DNA of 64,000 nucleotides. Origin: Rhyacophila brunnea. Taxonomy: Eukaryota > Arthropoda > Insecta > Trichoptera > Rhyacophilidae. Made by a program: the position numbers and the translations under genes. This document shows, in pieces, positions 11,547 to 23,024 of this stretch (positions are counted from its first letter, which is position 1; each line of letters begins with the position of its first letter). The stretch is taken from NCBI GenBank assembly GCA_022495005.1, contig JAGYXB010000020.1, positions 806,001 to 870,000 on the forward strand. The letters run 5' to 3'. The notes under the pieces were generated by a model that worked only from the letters and a program-made list of their open reading frames with translations, was not told the DNA's origin and did not search any database.

Positions 11547-12050
11547 CATGGCGAAGGGTGGGGGTAGGGCGGCTATTAAGATTCGACATAAATAGTGCAC
11601 ACTAAGCATTGTCGGTCATACTCATTTGTTCTCATTGAACTAAGAATACAATTTGCAGATGGTTTTGGTTAGTTTTTAAAATTCAACTGAACCCTGCTTA
11701 ATCAAACTAAGTATATTGCTATGGGCGATCTGACAGAAATAGTGCACACTTTTTTAGTCATACATATTACAGAATCTGACGATGATGGTTAGTTTTTTTG
11801 AACTTCATAAAGCCGTGCATAATCGATTGAAAATAATAGTATTCTATTTTTTTATTCGTTGATTTATATTGACTGTATAGTTTCGTAAAATCGTCAATGT
11901 TCCAAATAGATATCTACCCCAAAAATAAAAATATTATTAATTATAGAAACCTCCAATGTAACATGTCTCATTACAATATTACCATAATACATACAACTAG
12001 CGTAGTCATCACTTCGGATGACGATCATCCCCCTCCCCCCACTACCACTT
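11547..12050 (+). mobile_element. MITE family B, divergent copy
   Basis: The left end resembles the family B terminus (GGCGAAGGGTGGGGGTAGG), followed by the family words 'aaatagtgcacact' and 'ggttagtttttaaaattcaa'. The right end is poorly preserved and its limit approximate. Other copies are at 30405-31245, 32696-33275, 36260-37019 and 50460-50697. Confidence 0.55.
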
Positions 12051-12402
12051 ATTAGGATAAATAAAGTTAAGAAAGCCACAGGCCAATGTTTCGCATCGCC
12101 CCTCAAGATAAAACTTGAACGACAATCTTGTGTCGAGCATGCGAATTTGCGGAGAAAAAAAAATCGCTGCGTTTTTTCGATGTTGCGACTTTCGTAAGTA
12201 GTAATTAATGACGGAAAAGCTAATATAAATGTTTCGAATTATCACATTTATGTTATGAGTGGTATTTAAATATTTTTTTTGAGCCCCCACAACAAAATAT
12301 CAAAAATATCTATCTGTTTCAGACAATTTTGAAACATGTAAGCCCTATTTGTTAGCACCTATTTTTAAATATTTTTGGACTATTACATATTTTAACATAT
12401 TA

Positions 12403-13645
12403 GGCCGCCACAGACGTACAGTTTTTGTAACAGGTTGAACATGTCAGTTAATACGTAATGGCGACCATACAGTTGTCTTTGGTAGATAATCTGTTGCGCC
12501 CATAGACGGACAGTTTTCAACTTGACAGATGTCTGCCAGGTTCAAACTGCCAGAGACACCCACTCCCGTTTGTAAAACTGTTGGAATTTCGACTCACCGA
12601 AAGTTCTCGCGTGACGTTAGATGTTGGTAACGTTAAGTAGAATATACCGCGCCATACAGCTGCGGCTGGTGTTGCTTGTTATAAAATACAAATTCATTTA
12701 TTATTAATAAGGTAATAATATTATGTACGCGGAGATCGCAAATATTATATTTTATTTATTTTTACGAGGGTAAAACAAAGTTATAGTTATTTATGTAAAC
12801 ATATTATTTTATACAATAAAATATAAATGTTAAAATTTTAGAGAGCATTATAAATATTAAGTTATTGTGAAAATATAGACTAATAACTCAGTATTCAAAT
12901 TTTATTTATTGTACGAGTATGTAGTGAATATTACAAATTATTAAATTAATAAATTAATATACCTAATTGTGAATGACAATGTCGGTAAATCTGAATAAAA
13001 ATTAAGTATATATTTTAATAATATCATAGTAATTATTATTATACTGATGATTGATGTAAATATAATTTTGTGGCATGTTCAAATTTATTGTATATAAAAT
13101 CATTACCTATATAAATATTACCGTATTCTAAAAATATGACCAAATAGATAATTAATACTGTCCATTAAAGGGAATAATTTATTCAAAAGAGAGGATTATA
13201 GTTCATATTTTATATTTACACGAATGTGTATAATATTGTTTCGGTGAATCGATAAAATACACAATCCACTAGCGAAATCATGATTTATTTTACCAACGTC
13301 ATTGGTGTGTATTTTATGTCAATTTGTTTCTAATAAAAACAATTATAATCATTATAAATTCAAAGTAAAATTATTCGTGTATCAATATCGTTCAAGTATA
13401 CCCTACTTAAAACTAATTTAAACACTACCCCTGTGGATTATCTCCGTGAACTTAACCTCCATAGTTTTTGACACTTGCTCTGCCACAGACAATAACTGTA
13501 CGAATATGGGCACGTCTGTTGACAGTTCGACAGATTTAAATGGGGTAGTTAAACTGATCTGTGGTGTGCCCACTAACGTACAGTTTTTGTACAGTTATTT
13601 TCTGTGCCAGGTTCAACCTGCTACTAAAACTGTACGTATATGGCC
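12403..13645. mobile_element. TIR element with subterminal repeats
   Basis: The ends are inverted copies containing ACGTACAGTTTT then AGCAGGTTGAAC-type words. Shorter copies of the 'cagttttt...caggttcaa' motif recur inside both ends (12500-12580 and 13490-13625). Subterminal repeats are typical of cut-and-paste elements. The superfamily is unclear and no clean target duplication was read. The AT-rich core (12650-13440) has no gene. Confidence 0.5.
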
Positions 13646-14286
13646 AACTATTCTAGGTTTAAGCACATATTTTCACATAAACAAAAAAAATCAATTTCAA
13701 TCACTACCCGTGATAACTAGCTGGGGAACTTGGCTTAGTGCAGTAAATTACTATAATATAATATAAAACTCTATTTCAATAGCAAAAGAAATAATGGGAA
13801 ACCGTTCCATAAAAAATGAATTGTCATTCATCACTTCAAATTATGGTCGTCTGGTAAACACGATTGAAATGTTAGAATCGTCTACAAAGTCACTACATAG
13901 TAGAGCAAATTAATATTTTAAACAATACTAGGTACTGCTAAAATAAGAAATGTTCCTGGACCAATTGAAATAAAAATAAGCACAAAATTAAATAGTGTTT
14001 TAAATAAAACATAAAGGACTTCAAACGATGCAGAATAATAAAGCTTTTTTGGAAAATCCAACAGATGCCTTAGATATTTAAATTTTTTCTACTTCAAAAA
14101 TAGTTTCATTTACATACGCAATAATAACATAATTATGTAGAAGAGGGGAAAAAATCCATGTATAAAAATTCAAAGATTTACTTTCAAAAATTTGAAACAT
14201 TATTTTGTTATTTTTTGTAATAAAGCGTTTTCTGTTTGTGAATAAATAATAAATTAAACTGTTGAAATATATATGATTTAGGTGAG

Positions 14287-14680
14287 TTGGGGTAAGTGTG
14301 ACATAGAATTTGATGAGATGAATTTCAACCTGGTTCATGATGAATACGAATAGGTATGTTTTAAACAGTTGAAAACTTTACCATATGATCTACAATATCA
14401 TTACAATTAATATGTACGGAAGGAGCCCACTGTATATCTTACTATAATACAACATTTTAATATTTTTTGATTACTAGTCAGTTTGTTACACTTACCCCAA
14501 TATTGGGGTAAGTGTAACTAAATTTACCATTATTCCAAAAGTTCTTCAAAACCATAACGTATTACATGCATAGAAAGGTAATATATCATTTAATGGATAT
14601 TGATTCTTAAATTAAAACTTTTGTATAGATTTTCAACAAAAATGATCTCCATCATTTTTTTTGGGGTAAGTGTGTCATAC
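14287..14680. repeat. Cluster of TTGGGGTAAGTGT repeats
   Basis: The motif TTGGGGTAAGTGT occurs forward at 14287, inverted at 14485-14500, forward at 14503 and forward at 14661. The pair 14287/14500 bounds a 214-bp unit with terminal inverted repeats, and a second similar terminus abuts it, producing a 34-nt perfect palindrome at 14485-14518. Confidence 0.6.
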
Positions 14681-15382
14681 TAATGTATGTAGAGCTAGTG
14701 ATGTCCTGAAACAAAAATGACGTTTTTTATTAGGTAGGTACTTAATTATTTAATGTGGTTATCGCAGCAACAGGAGTGGTAGGTAAATCAATCAAAGGCT
14801 TTCGAAGATTAACTTATAATTTTATTCGTCTCGAGAGAGCACAAATACAAAGTATACAATACAGGAATGCAGAGTAGGCCTAAATATAGTCAGTACTTAC
14901 ATGACAAAGACGTAAGCACTTACAGTAAAACCAAAACGTTAAAGAGGTTTGTCGATTCTGTGCGGCGTGAGAATACGAATAAGTGAGTACGAAAGAATGA
15001 GTTAAATTTGAAATGTTATAATGGCTTCACCAAGAATTAACAGGGTAAAACATTATTTTTTTAGCTCGAAACAGTGAGCAATAACAAACAGTTGATGAAA
15101 TTTAATATACCTAACATGATTATTTTCGTATTATTACAAAATTAAATAACAATCAGCAAAAATAAAATGTGGATACAAATAGAAAGTAAGATATAAAAGC
15201 AAAAATAATAATTAATACACAAAAACATTAAATCTCTAGTAACGTTTTGGGTCTCATTCTCGAATCATTCTTTCGTTTTTACTGTAAGTAATTACAATTC
15301 AAGTTAAGTGCTTACTTACAAAATTATTTATTCTAACTTAATTATTTCGAATTGCAATATTTGAAATTGCATGACTAGGTAC
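14681..15382. other. No gene seen
   Basis: AT-rich spacer. Words such as 'aagtacttac' recur but no feature is supported. Confidence 0.45.
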
Positions 15383-16170
15383 CTACTGCATATCTCTTCT
15401 CTGCTGCTCGCCTCTTCGTCCAGTTGATGGTTGAGGCAATATGCAGATGACATCCTCTTCTTTCACTTCGTAAATGTCTTCTACTCTTGGAAATGAAAAC
15501 ATAGTTTCGTTTTCTTTTTTAATCGTATTAAGTTTTCGAGCAAACTTTGTCAGAATTCTGTCATCTTGCTCAAGATTTATTATAACTCAGACAAAATGTT
15601 TCACAGGTTTTTTTTGTAGCAAATTGTACTACAGTCCATTTTCCAATCTCTAACATTTCTTAATTAGATGCACCTGCAGTATCATCAAACTGATCAAACA
15701 TTGATAATTGAAGGATCGTTTTCTTCATCGCCGAGCAAATCATTAATATAGTCTTGCATATTATCTTTGCTTTCGTCACTTGATGTCCATGACAAATCTT
15801 CCGATGACATGGGTTCATGTTTTTTTTTTGTTTTGGTGTATTTTTATCGGTTTCAATACCTTCTTCCGCATGTTAGTTTTGTCTTGCAATGGCTTTATTT
15901 TCTTTTCTATTGGGACATTATTTTTCATTCGCTTTATAACATCATAACATGTAATCACTTCTGCTCCTGGGGCAACCATTTTTCACTTATTCTTTATATG
16001 CGCCTTACAACTGATAGAATTAAGCAAAAGTGTTTCTCTGCAACAGAGTTTTTTCTATATTTTCTGCAGGAAACTTTTGTAACAGTGGTATTTCTATTGA
16101 ACTTTCGGTAACTTCTTTATTTGGTAATTGAACAACTTTGCAATCCAGAATTATAGGCTTAGAGGAATAT
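15383..16170 (-). pseudogene. Degenerate coding tail, probably transposon-derived
   Basis: On the minus strand several short frames line up in order: KEVTESSIEIPLLQKF, an APGAEVITCYDVIKRMK block, an acidic linker (MSSEDLSWTSSDESKDN), IGKWTVVQFATKK, then a C-terminal block with KLNTIKKENETMFSFPRVED and ICILPQPSTGRRGEQQRR ending at a stop near 15383. The acidic linker followed by a small tail domain with a W-VVQF start resembles C-termini of pogo/Jerky-type DDE transposases in aphids, from memory of the family and not from a search. Stops and shifts separate every block, so it is a relic. Confidence 0.4.
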
Positions 16171-16574
16171 TTTTGAGTTGAACAGTCCCCATAGAAATTG
16201 ACGATTTTTTTTCTTCTTCAGAAAATTCGATTTATAGCGATTTTTTTCGCAAATTCGAAATCAAATTTTCAGAGTCCCTTGGATTTTGAATTATCTAAGT
16301 TATACTGGTATACAAATTCTTACATATAAACATTCTATTTCAATAACGAACATTTTCGATCTTCGATCGATATAAATAATGCGTCATGTTCCATCACTAG
16401 TTAAAATATTGACTTAGCAAATTCATAGAAAATATATGTGACGTATGAAATTTTAATAACATATTTTCCAATTATATCTACATATTTTAGGTACCTATTA
16501 TTCATTTTTAGCACCTAAAATTCCTAAGCCTAGTGATGACTATGTAACAAGTATTATGTAGGTACCTATGTGAA

Positions 16575-16633
16575 ATTTTGGACACGGCAAATTTTATTTC
16601 GGCACCCTGATCAAATCCTATTTCCCATCCCTG
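16575..16633. mobile_element. hAT terminal fragment (CATCCCTG end)
   Basis: The stretch 'ctgatcaaatcctatttccc' runs into ATCCCTG. The same ending closes the hAT relic at 41240-41297. Only one end is recognised here. Confidence 0.45.
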
Positions 16634-16740
16634 ATATATACAATCAACAAAATATATTAGGTATGTTTGTTAATTCATTCCAAATTTGAATTTTTTTACG
16701 ACAGATTAAGATAGTTTTAATGCTTATTTATACATTTTTA

Positions 16741-17192
16741 CCATGTTTTTATTAGCTCGTATTCTTGTTTGTCCCGTACAGATTTTTTCTTGTTTGTCCA
16801 AGATTTTTAACTAACTTCCCTCCTAGCCAGACATTTGAAACTTTTAGAATATGTCAGAACACGACGGAATGCATTTTTTAAATACTTTTGGCAATCTTTA
16901 AGCAGGATTGAATTCATTTTCAGTTAATTCTGTTTTGTATGTTTCGGAAAGAAATCGTTAAAGTTAATATTTACTACCCACTATTATTAGTTGCTAAGTG
17001 GGTCCTAGCAACTAAATAATTAATATATACGTGCGTTACTATGCAAATCAATATGAAATGTCAAAATGACATTTCAGTATTCTATATTTATTAATACATA
17101 GAATTGTCAAGTTTATATGATTCAACAGAAAATTTAAAAACGTGGTATATAAAAAGTTCTTTTTATCTTGTAATTATTTTTGTTTTGCTTTG
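16741..17192 (+). repeat. Dispersed repeat, copy 1
   Basis: Matches 31815-32285 in the same orientation over about 450 bp, sharing words such as acatttgaaacttttagaat and atatatacgtgcgttactat. No coding potential. Confidence 0.75.
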
Positions 17193-18009
17193 AAATCAGT
17201 CGGTGTCAAAGACTATAGATACTAGAGACTATAGGTCGGTGTACATCCAATAATGCGCGAAAGCGTGTAACTAGGCAACGGATAGAAAGAAGTATTGCAT
17301 TTCTAAATAAGATTCAAAAATACATTTCCTGGAAAATCGCCTCGCTGATAAAAAATATTGCGCATTTATTTTTCTCTTCCCGTAGGTAGGTAGATACTTT
17401 AAATTTTTGTTCAAACAATACTGTCTGTACCAACTCGATTTCGAGACGCCTCACACACGGTAAACTATTTAGTTAGATGGACAAAAATATAATTCATTAT
17501 TATTATACCTAGAACATACATAATTTTTAAAACTCTTCTGAGAAAATATAATATAAAATCTTTTTTGAAATCTGCATCTCTCGGGTTTCGCGCCCATGCA
17601 CCTAGACCACTATGCTAAAGGCTGTATTTTCAAGTGTTTTCAAAATTATGCATGTTCAATAATTAGAATGCTACATTCTTTAAATCTCGTGAATTATTCT
17701 TTGAATAAAAAAAATAGTTACCTAATTAAACAGTATAGGCATTATAGCTTAATATTAGTTGGTATAATATTAATAAATTATTATATTTAGAATGAAATGA
17801 AAAGAGCTGTATAGTATATCAGTGTATCTCAACATTTTTTTATTTATCAGTGCCGCAACGTTCAATTTTTCTGTGTACAATAATTAATAATAGTGTTGTG
17901 ATCACAGACTGAGTTCCCTGGTTGTGATCTACTTACCAGTTCTTATGACAGAAAAATGTAAATATTCTTACATTGTAAACCTCTAAGAAAAGTACTTCTA
18001 TGATTATTG
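17193..18009. other. No gene; tRNA-like scrap on minus strand
   Basis: AT-rich. At 17575-17625 the minus strand carries an A-box-like tagcatagtggtctagg followed by a B-box-like gcgcgaaaccc, probably the decayed head of a tRNA-derived SINE. Nothing else is supported. Confidence 0.35.
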
Positions 18010-18330
18010 TGTTTCTTTGTGTTCTTAAGACGGTACATCAGTGAAACGACAAATAATTTTCAACTATAGGTGCGACGAAATTTCGGACTGGCTGGCAATC
18101 GGAGAGCGAAAGTCGAGCTGTGAACACGTCACTTTGTTTTGTGATGGTGACTTGGGAATTAATTCTTAAATCGTGTAAAGATGACTAAAAAAGTTACCCA
18201 TTTACTTGAAAAAGAAACATGTCAATGAATATATTATTATTATAAGTAATAGAACAATAAACATAGCGTTAAATGGACGCATGTTGACTTTTTATGACAA
18301 ATTATGTTTTGTTCTGCACGCGTCATTTGC
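18010..18330 (+). repeat. Dispersed repeat, inverted with respect to 29262-29592
   Basis: Begins 'acggtacatcagtgaaacga' and shares this and internal words (acatagcgttaaatggacgc-like) with the reverse complement of 29262-29592. Likely two copies of one element; no coding content. Confidence 0.65.
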
Positions 18331-18456
18331 ACAATCTTCGCGTCGCGTAGTCACGATCGTTTTGACCGTGCCCCAGCTGATGTGTAGCCTTGGTTAGTTA
18401 GACTTGTTAGTTTGTTGATATTACAACTGAGAAGCCGTGCTAATAGAAAATAAAAG

Positions 18457-19136
18457 CAGCGCTCGAAATATAACAGTTTATGAACCGGAGCGCTCAATAA
18501 TTGTATTTTCCGAACATTTTAAAGTGCTCTACCAATATATATATATATCTAAATATAACAATATTGAGATATCTGATACGCAGTATTATTAAAGATATGA
18601 GCATGCAAGATTTTTTTTTTTTACAAAATATACTGTCAAAAATGATATTATTATTTTTCCTTCGTTTACCTGCCACATATACCTAAGCAGTGCAGTGTTT
18701 ATCTACTTCCGCCGGACGTCACTGTTTTGTATTTATAAACAATGTATTGTTAACGATCGTTTAATTAGTTCAATTAATAATAATATCATAAAATATCCAC
18801 AAACATAGAAGATGTCGAAAGGTGAATCGTGGAATACTAAATCAAAATCCTACGGATGTTATAAAACTCTCAAACCTACTTATCATAATTTATATAATAA
18901 TAAGATCGCCTAAAAACTTTGCAAAAAAACAACACAAAAACCTATTAAAGTTTTTAGAAATAGGTGTATACGACATTTCAAGTTTTTTAATAAAGTTTAT
19001 TAAAAAATGTAAAAGAATGTAATGATTTTCATAATAATTCGCAACCTGGAATGCTGTTTTTAATTTTTCCATGAGATGGAACGGTAGTGTCAAGGATTTA
19101 ACGAACAGGAGCTACGCTCCGGTGCGTTCCGGTCCA
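18457..19136. mobile_element. hAT MITE, family C (CAGCGCTCGAAAT end)
   Basis: The left end reads CAGCGCTCGAAAT, and the GGAGCGCTC block follows near 18487. The right end retains GGAGCTACGCTCCGGTGCG but lost the last bases. Better-preserved relatives are at 48453-48900 and 62765-63003. Confidence 0.6.
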
Positions 19137-19319
19137 GGAAAAAAATACTAACTTACTTCAGAAAATTACTAACGCAATTACTAACGCACTTTAGAAAGTG
19201 CTTCAGTGGGTCTATTATATACACAAGGCAGCTATCGATGGTAGTTTATCATATTTAAATAAATTAACCGTCTAAACCTAAACTGTGATATACTGAAAAA
19301 TGACTATATTCTAAAACAT

Positions 19320-19495
19320 TTAAAATACTTTATGCAGTCATCAAATGTTTAAAATAAATATAAAGGATAATAAGGCTTCAAAATTATGTAAATAGATTAT
19401 CTACAACGTTTAAGGAATGTCCAGGATCATGCTTTGAAAATAGCATAAAAGCTCCATTTTGACGTACGCTGAACATGTGGGCCGTTAACTCATTT
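19320..19495 (+). repeat. Dispersed repeat, inverse of 39150-39310
   Basis: Shares about 160 bp with the reverse complement of 39150-39310, including ttatgcagtcat, aaggataataaggcttcaaa and gtccaggatcatgctttgaa. It abuts the DUF4781-like relic. Confidence 0.7.
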
Positions 19496-19529
19496 TCGGA
19501 TTTTTGATGACATATACCACTTCTGTTTG

Positions 19530-19887
19530 CCACGGAATTGACGTACAGAAAGGTGTAATAAACAAAATGAGACAAGGTCTGTCTGATGACAACAAAGAAG
19601 TCTACGATGCATTTCTCCAAAATAAACAAGACCTGTTAAAAAAGGGAAATATAGGAGAAATATACTGTCAAGCACAATTCATAAAAGAAATGAAGAAAAT
19701 TGATAACATTCGTGAGTATTATAGTCATTTTAAATTAACAACAGATGGACAAACGTATATTAATAATGAATCAACAATTGACCTACTAGTTTACCTTCAA
19801 ATGGATGAAGTCAGTAGAAATACTCTGTTAGACCTTTCTGAACGCTTACATCATAACGATACAACCGTTGATCTTGGAATATGCTAA
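19530..19887 (+). pseudogene. Partial DUF4781-like paralogue
   Basis: From about 19545 the plus strand matches the C-terminal 75 residues of the intact gene at 26779-28149: shared blocks are KMRQ-L, NKEV-DA, QAQFIKEMKKIDN, then YSHFK and TDGQ. The preceding hydrophobic core is missing, so this is a 5'-truncated copy without its own credible start. After the motif TI the two copies diverge: this one continues for about 32 more residues (DLLVYLQMDEVSRNTLLDL) and stops at 19885-19887. It may preserve a more ancestral C-terminus than the intact gene. The plus-strand frame 20009-20188 downstream is also open but unrecognised. Confidence 0.7.
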
Positions 19888-20547
19888 TGGGAGCGGGTGG
19901 GAGCTCAAAGATTTGTTTATATTACGTTATCATCAGTGTGGTGGTTATTGTCTTTGAATCATCATATTGCCAGCAGCGATAAGATTGGTCAACAGATCGC
20001 TGTGCAGGGACCCTGGATGTCCGCAGAGAAGTAGCCGTCGATGTACATCGAACAACCCAAATATGTTATGAAAGCTACCCACTACATGGACTGACGGAAT
20101 CAGTCTTATATCCAGAAGAGGCTTTATTGGATCATCCAGGAGATCTCCAGGCAAAGCTTTCTTCGCCACTCAAGAATATTTTGGAGTAGCAAAAGAATAC
20201 CCAGGTAGCGGGACGAGAAACTAATACTTGAGAACACGTCATAGTTTCTGTTTGGATGACGATGAATCGGATACGAACTGGAGTAACCAGAACTTAAAAC
20301 AATATGAAAAAGTGAGGATACACAAATTTACCTCTTCATTAAAGATCTTTATTTTGTTTACACAACAAGTAAATAATAATATAATATCGTTGTTATTATC
20401 AATATTCAATACTTATATATTTCATATTTAATAATAATACTATAAGTGATTTAAGATGGATGTACCTACTGCTTTTACTTTGGTGTTAAAAATCTTTCAT
20501 TTATTTAGGTGTATTGTATATTATTTTATTCTTTACTAATCTATGGG

Positions 20548-20808
20548 TACCCACGATGGCCGAACGGCTAACTCATCGGCTTAATATAATTCCATAGGTC
20601 CCAGGTTTGAATCCTGTGTTTGAAAAATACACATATTGTATTTCAATCTGTGTTTGGAGTCAAGAGTATGGACCTTAATAGGTTGAGCAAGTGGCCTACA
20701 TACATTTCTCGTAAAAACAAAAATCTGTTAACACACACCTTCACTCTGTGGAGGCCCATAAATGATCCTATTAGGATCGGACATGATCAAAAGAAAAAAA
20801 ATATATAG
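20548..20808 (+). mobile_element. tRNA-derived SINE
   Basis: The head reads like a tRNA gene (Ser/Leu-like arm): A box TGGCCGAACGGCTAA at about 20557 and B box GGTTTGAATCC at about 20603, i.e. an internal pol III promoter. A tRNA-unrelated body of about 190 bp follows, ending in an A-rich tail (aaaagaaaaaaaatata). A related, deleted head is at 31262-31345 on the other strand. The body and tail argue against a functional tRNA gene. Confidence 0.72.
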
Positions 20809-21365
20809 GTAGGTGGCAGTGACGAAGACTTCATACTAGTCGATTATTTAAAGCTTGCCTTCTTAAGAAAAATAGATTTTAATTTTAATCAGCTTAAGAC
20901 ATTTCAAATGTAAAATTTATAATTCATCTACACATGCAAAGATATACTGTATCATAGCTATAGAAGCTTCTACCAACACACGCAAACAAAGGACACGATT
21001 TGTCGTTGAGATTTTTGCTTTGTTTGGTTAGTTATACGTTATTTTACGCGAAGTGAATTTTGTTCTCACGGTCTATTCACTATTGGATAAGAAGCTCAAC
21101 TAATGAAGCCATACATTTTTTAGCGCACGCTCGATTCCCAGATGGCCATCACTTTTTTTTAGTAAAATGTTTATTTTAGTGCATACCTACTGTCTTTTTT
21201 AGACAAGAAATATCTATCTAAAGTAAAACATAATATTTTTTTTTTCAGTAAATTGTATTAGATTAAACAGAATTCAAATTCGAGTCCCATAAATACGGCT
21301 GTTCTGGAAGTTTTTTTAGTTACCTACTACAGCCTACATTCACTTTGCCACTCAACTGATAAAGG
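20809..21365. other. No gene seen
   Basis: AT-rich DNA; no recognised repeat ends or coding frame. Confidence 0.45.
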
Positions 21366-21560
21366 TGTTACGATTTGCGGTGAGCGAAACCAATAGGTAA
21401 CCGACAGAGAACTCAGAAATTTTGTTCTGTGGTAACCAACAGGCTTGCGCCGGAGAGATGGGTATTTATTTTTTGAAAGGCCGATTATAGCGTTTATAAT
21501 AATTAATAAAAATGTTAAATATCTTATGCATGCTGGCATGCTAAAATAATAATAGCAGAG
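21366..21560 (+). repeat. LTR-like fragment (TGTTACGATT start)
   Basis: Begins TGTTACGATTTGCGGTGAGC and shares a following 'ggtatttattttt' and 'ggcatgctaaaa' with 34896-35065, which begins TGTTACGATTGACGGTGAGC. A TG-starting repeat of this kind could be a solo LTR; no matching end or target duplication was found. Confidence 0.35.
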
Positions 21561-21895
21561 TGCGCAGGCAAGACAGTAAGCGGCAAGTGATGACAATCTG
21601 TAAACATTGCCCCTTCCCACTTTTCCTTCTACCTGACACATCGCATCGACTGAGTTGCCATGTGCCCGTTTTAAAATTTTAAATTAATAAGAACTTTTTT
21701 CTCATCAAGTAATCTGTTACATTATTATAACTAGTCTAGGTTGTACTCATAGAAATTATATAAAAAATAATACATAAGTATCTTAATTATTATATTTAAA
21801 ATTTAAGCTACTCCTAGTTATAAGAACACCAGAAGCTGTTGAGAGGAACCTGTTTCAGAAATACCATATTTTTTACACCTTTGTACTGTTGTAAA

Positions 21896-22755
21896 GCGCG
21901 AACCCATTGAGGTGCATGTCGCGGACTATCACGTGACGTCACCGTGAGCTGCCGCTACGGGAAAAAAGTATTTGTTGTCGTATTTCTTGCTATTTAAAAT
22001 GTTATCAGACTGATGCTCCCATCCCGTAGCACATTTTGAACCTTTAAACTAAAATTGTTAGTTGGCAAAATCTACCGAAATCACTAAAACAACAATGAGG
22101 TCACCTCAAGTTGAACTGCACTGCATCGACACCTGCATGACGTTTTGAACATTTTTATCATATTCTACATTCTTAGTGCTCGTCCGTAGTCATTTGGCGG
22201 GCGCGGCGCGGCGGCGTCTTGCGAAACTCAAACGTATAACCGTGTGTATTATGCCCCAAAAAACACACTGTCTACGAACATTTTACACACGGTTATACGT
22301 TTGAGTTTCGCAAGATGCCGCCGCGCCGCCCCTGCGCGACCACTACGTTCTTGCACTTAGACTTTTCGAATGTCATGTCAAAATCACGATTTTTTGTTTT
22401 TAGCAGTTGGCACTATGTATTTTCGATAAGAATGTTGTCTATTATCTATGGTCTGCAGGTTAGGATTCTGTTCAAAATTATTATCTATAGATGTAATGCA
22501 GGAAATATTTTAACGTACGCGTAGGTAGACACTGTTAAAATTAATTAAAATTAGCATGAATAATTAATAATAATTCAAACTAGGTACCTACTAATACATT
22601 ATAGCAGGCACTCTTCATCAGTGTCATTCTTCAGTGAATTTACAGAGATGACGATGGTTCAAAATATTCTGCAAAAGGACGAACCATAGATTAAATTTGT
22701 CGCCGTGACAGCGTGACCGCGCGCACCATGAAACGCACCTCAATTTGGTTCGCGC
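21896..22755. mobile_element. TIR element with a GC-rich central hairpin
   Basis: Left end GCGCGAACCCATTGAGGTGC and right end (inverted) GCGCGAACCAAATTGAGGTG are near-identical. A truncated relative lies at 4427-4650. The centre holds a 47-nt arm hairpin (22202-22248 and 22284-22330). There is no transposase. Superfamily unknown. Confidence 0.6.
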
Positions 22756-23024
22756 TCAATAATCAACTCAGAAAAAGGTGGCAACACTGGCCGGCGAAAT
22801 TTAGTTTCATAATTTATTATTTCTGATTATACGCTGTCGGCTGTTGCTGCTGGTCCAAAGTATATTGTTAGAAGAGCCGAGGCAAACATAATCGCCTTTT
22901 GATACTCATCTAAAACTTAACGCGTCACATTTTGCAGGTGAGTACAAGTGTTTTTTTGTCAATAATAAATTCTAGAATAATGTGAATCAAATTGGTCAAT
23001 GTGTGAATCATCTTTATATTGTAT

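Noticed and set aside
11894..12290. Overlapping minus-strand frames at 11894-12290
   Set aside because: No motif and partly within a MITE; considered chance.
20548..20620. Functional tRNA gene
   Set aside because: The tRNA-like head is followed by a SINE body and A-rich tail, and the acceptor stem does not pair convincingly.
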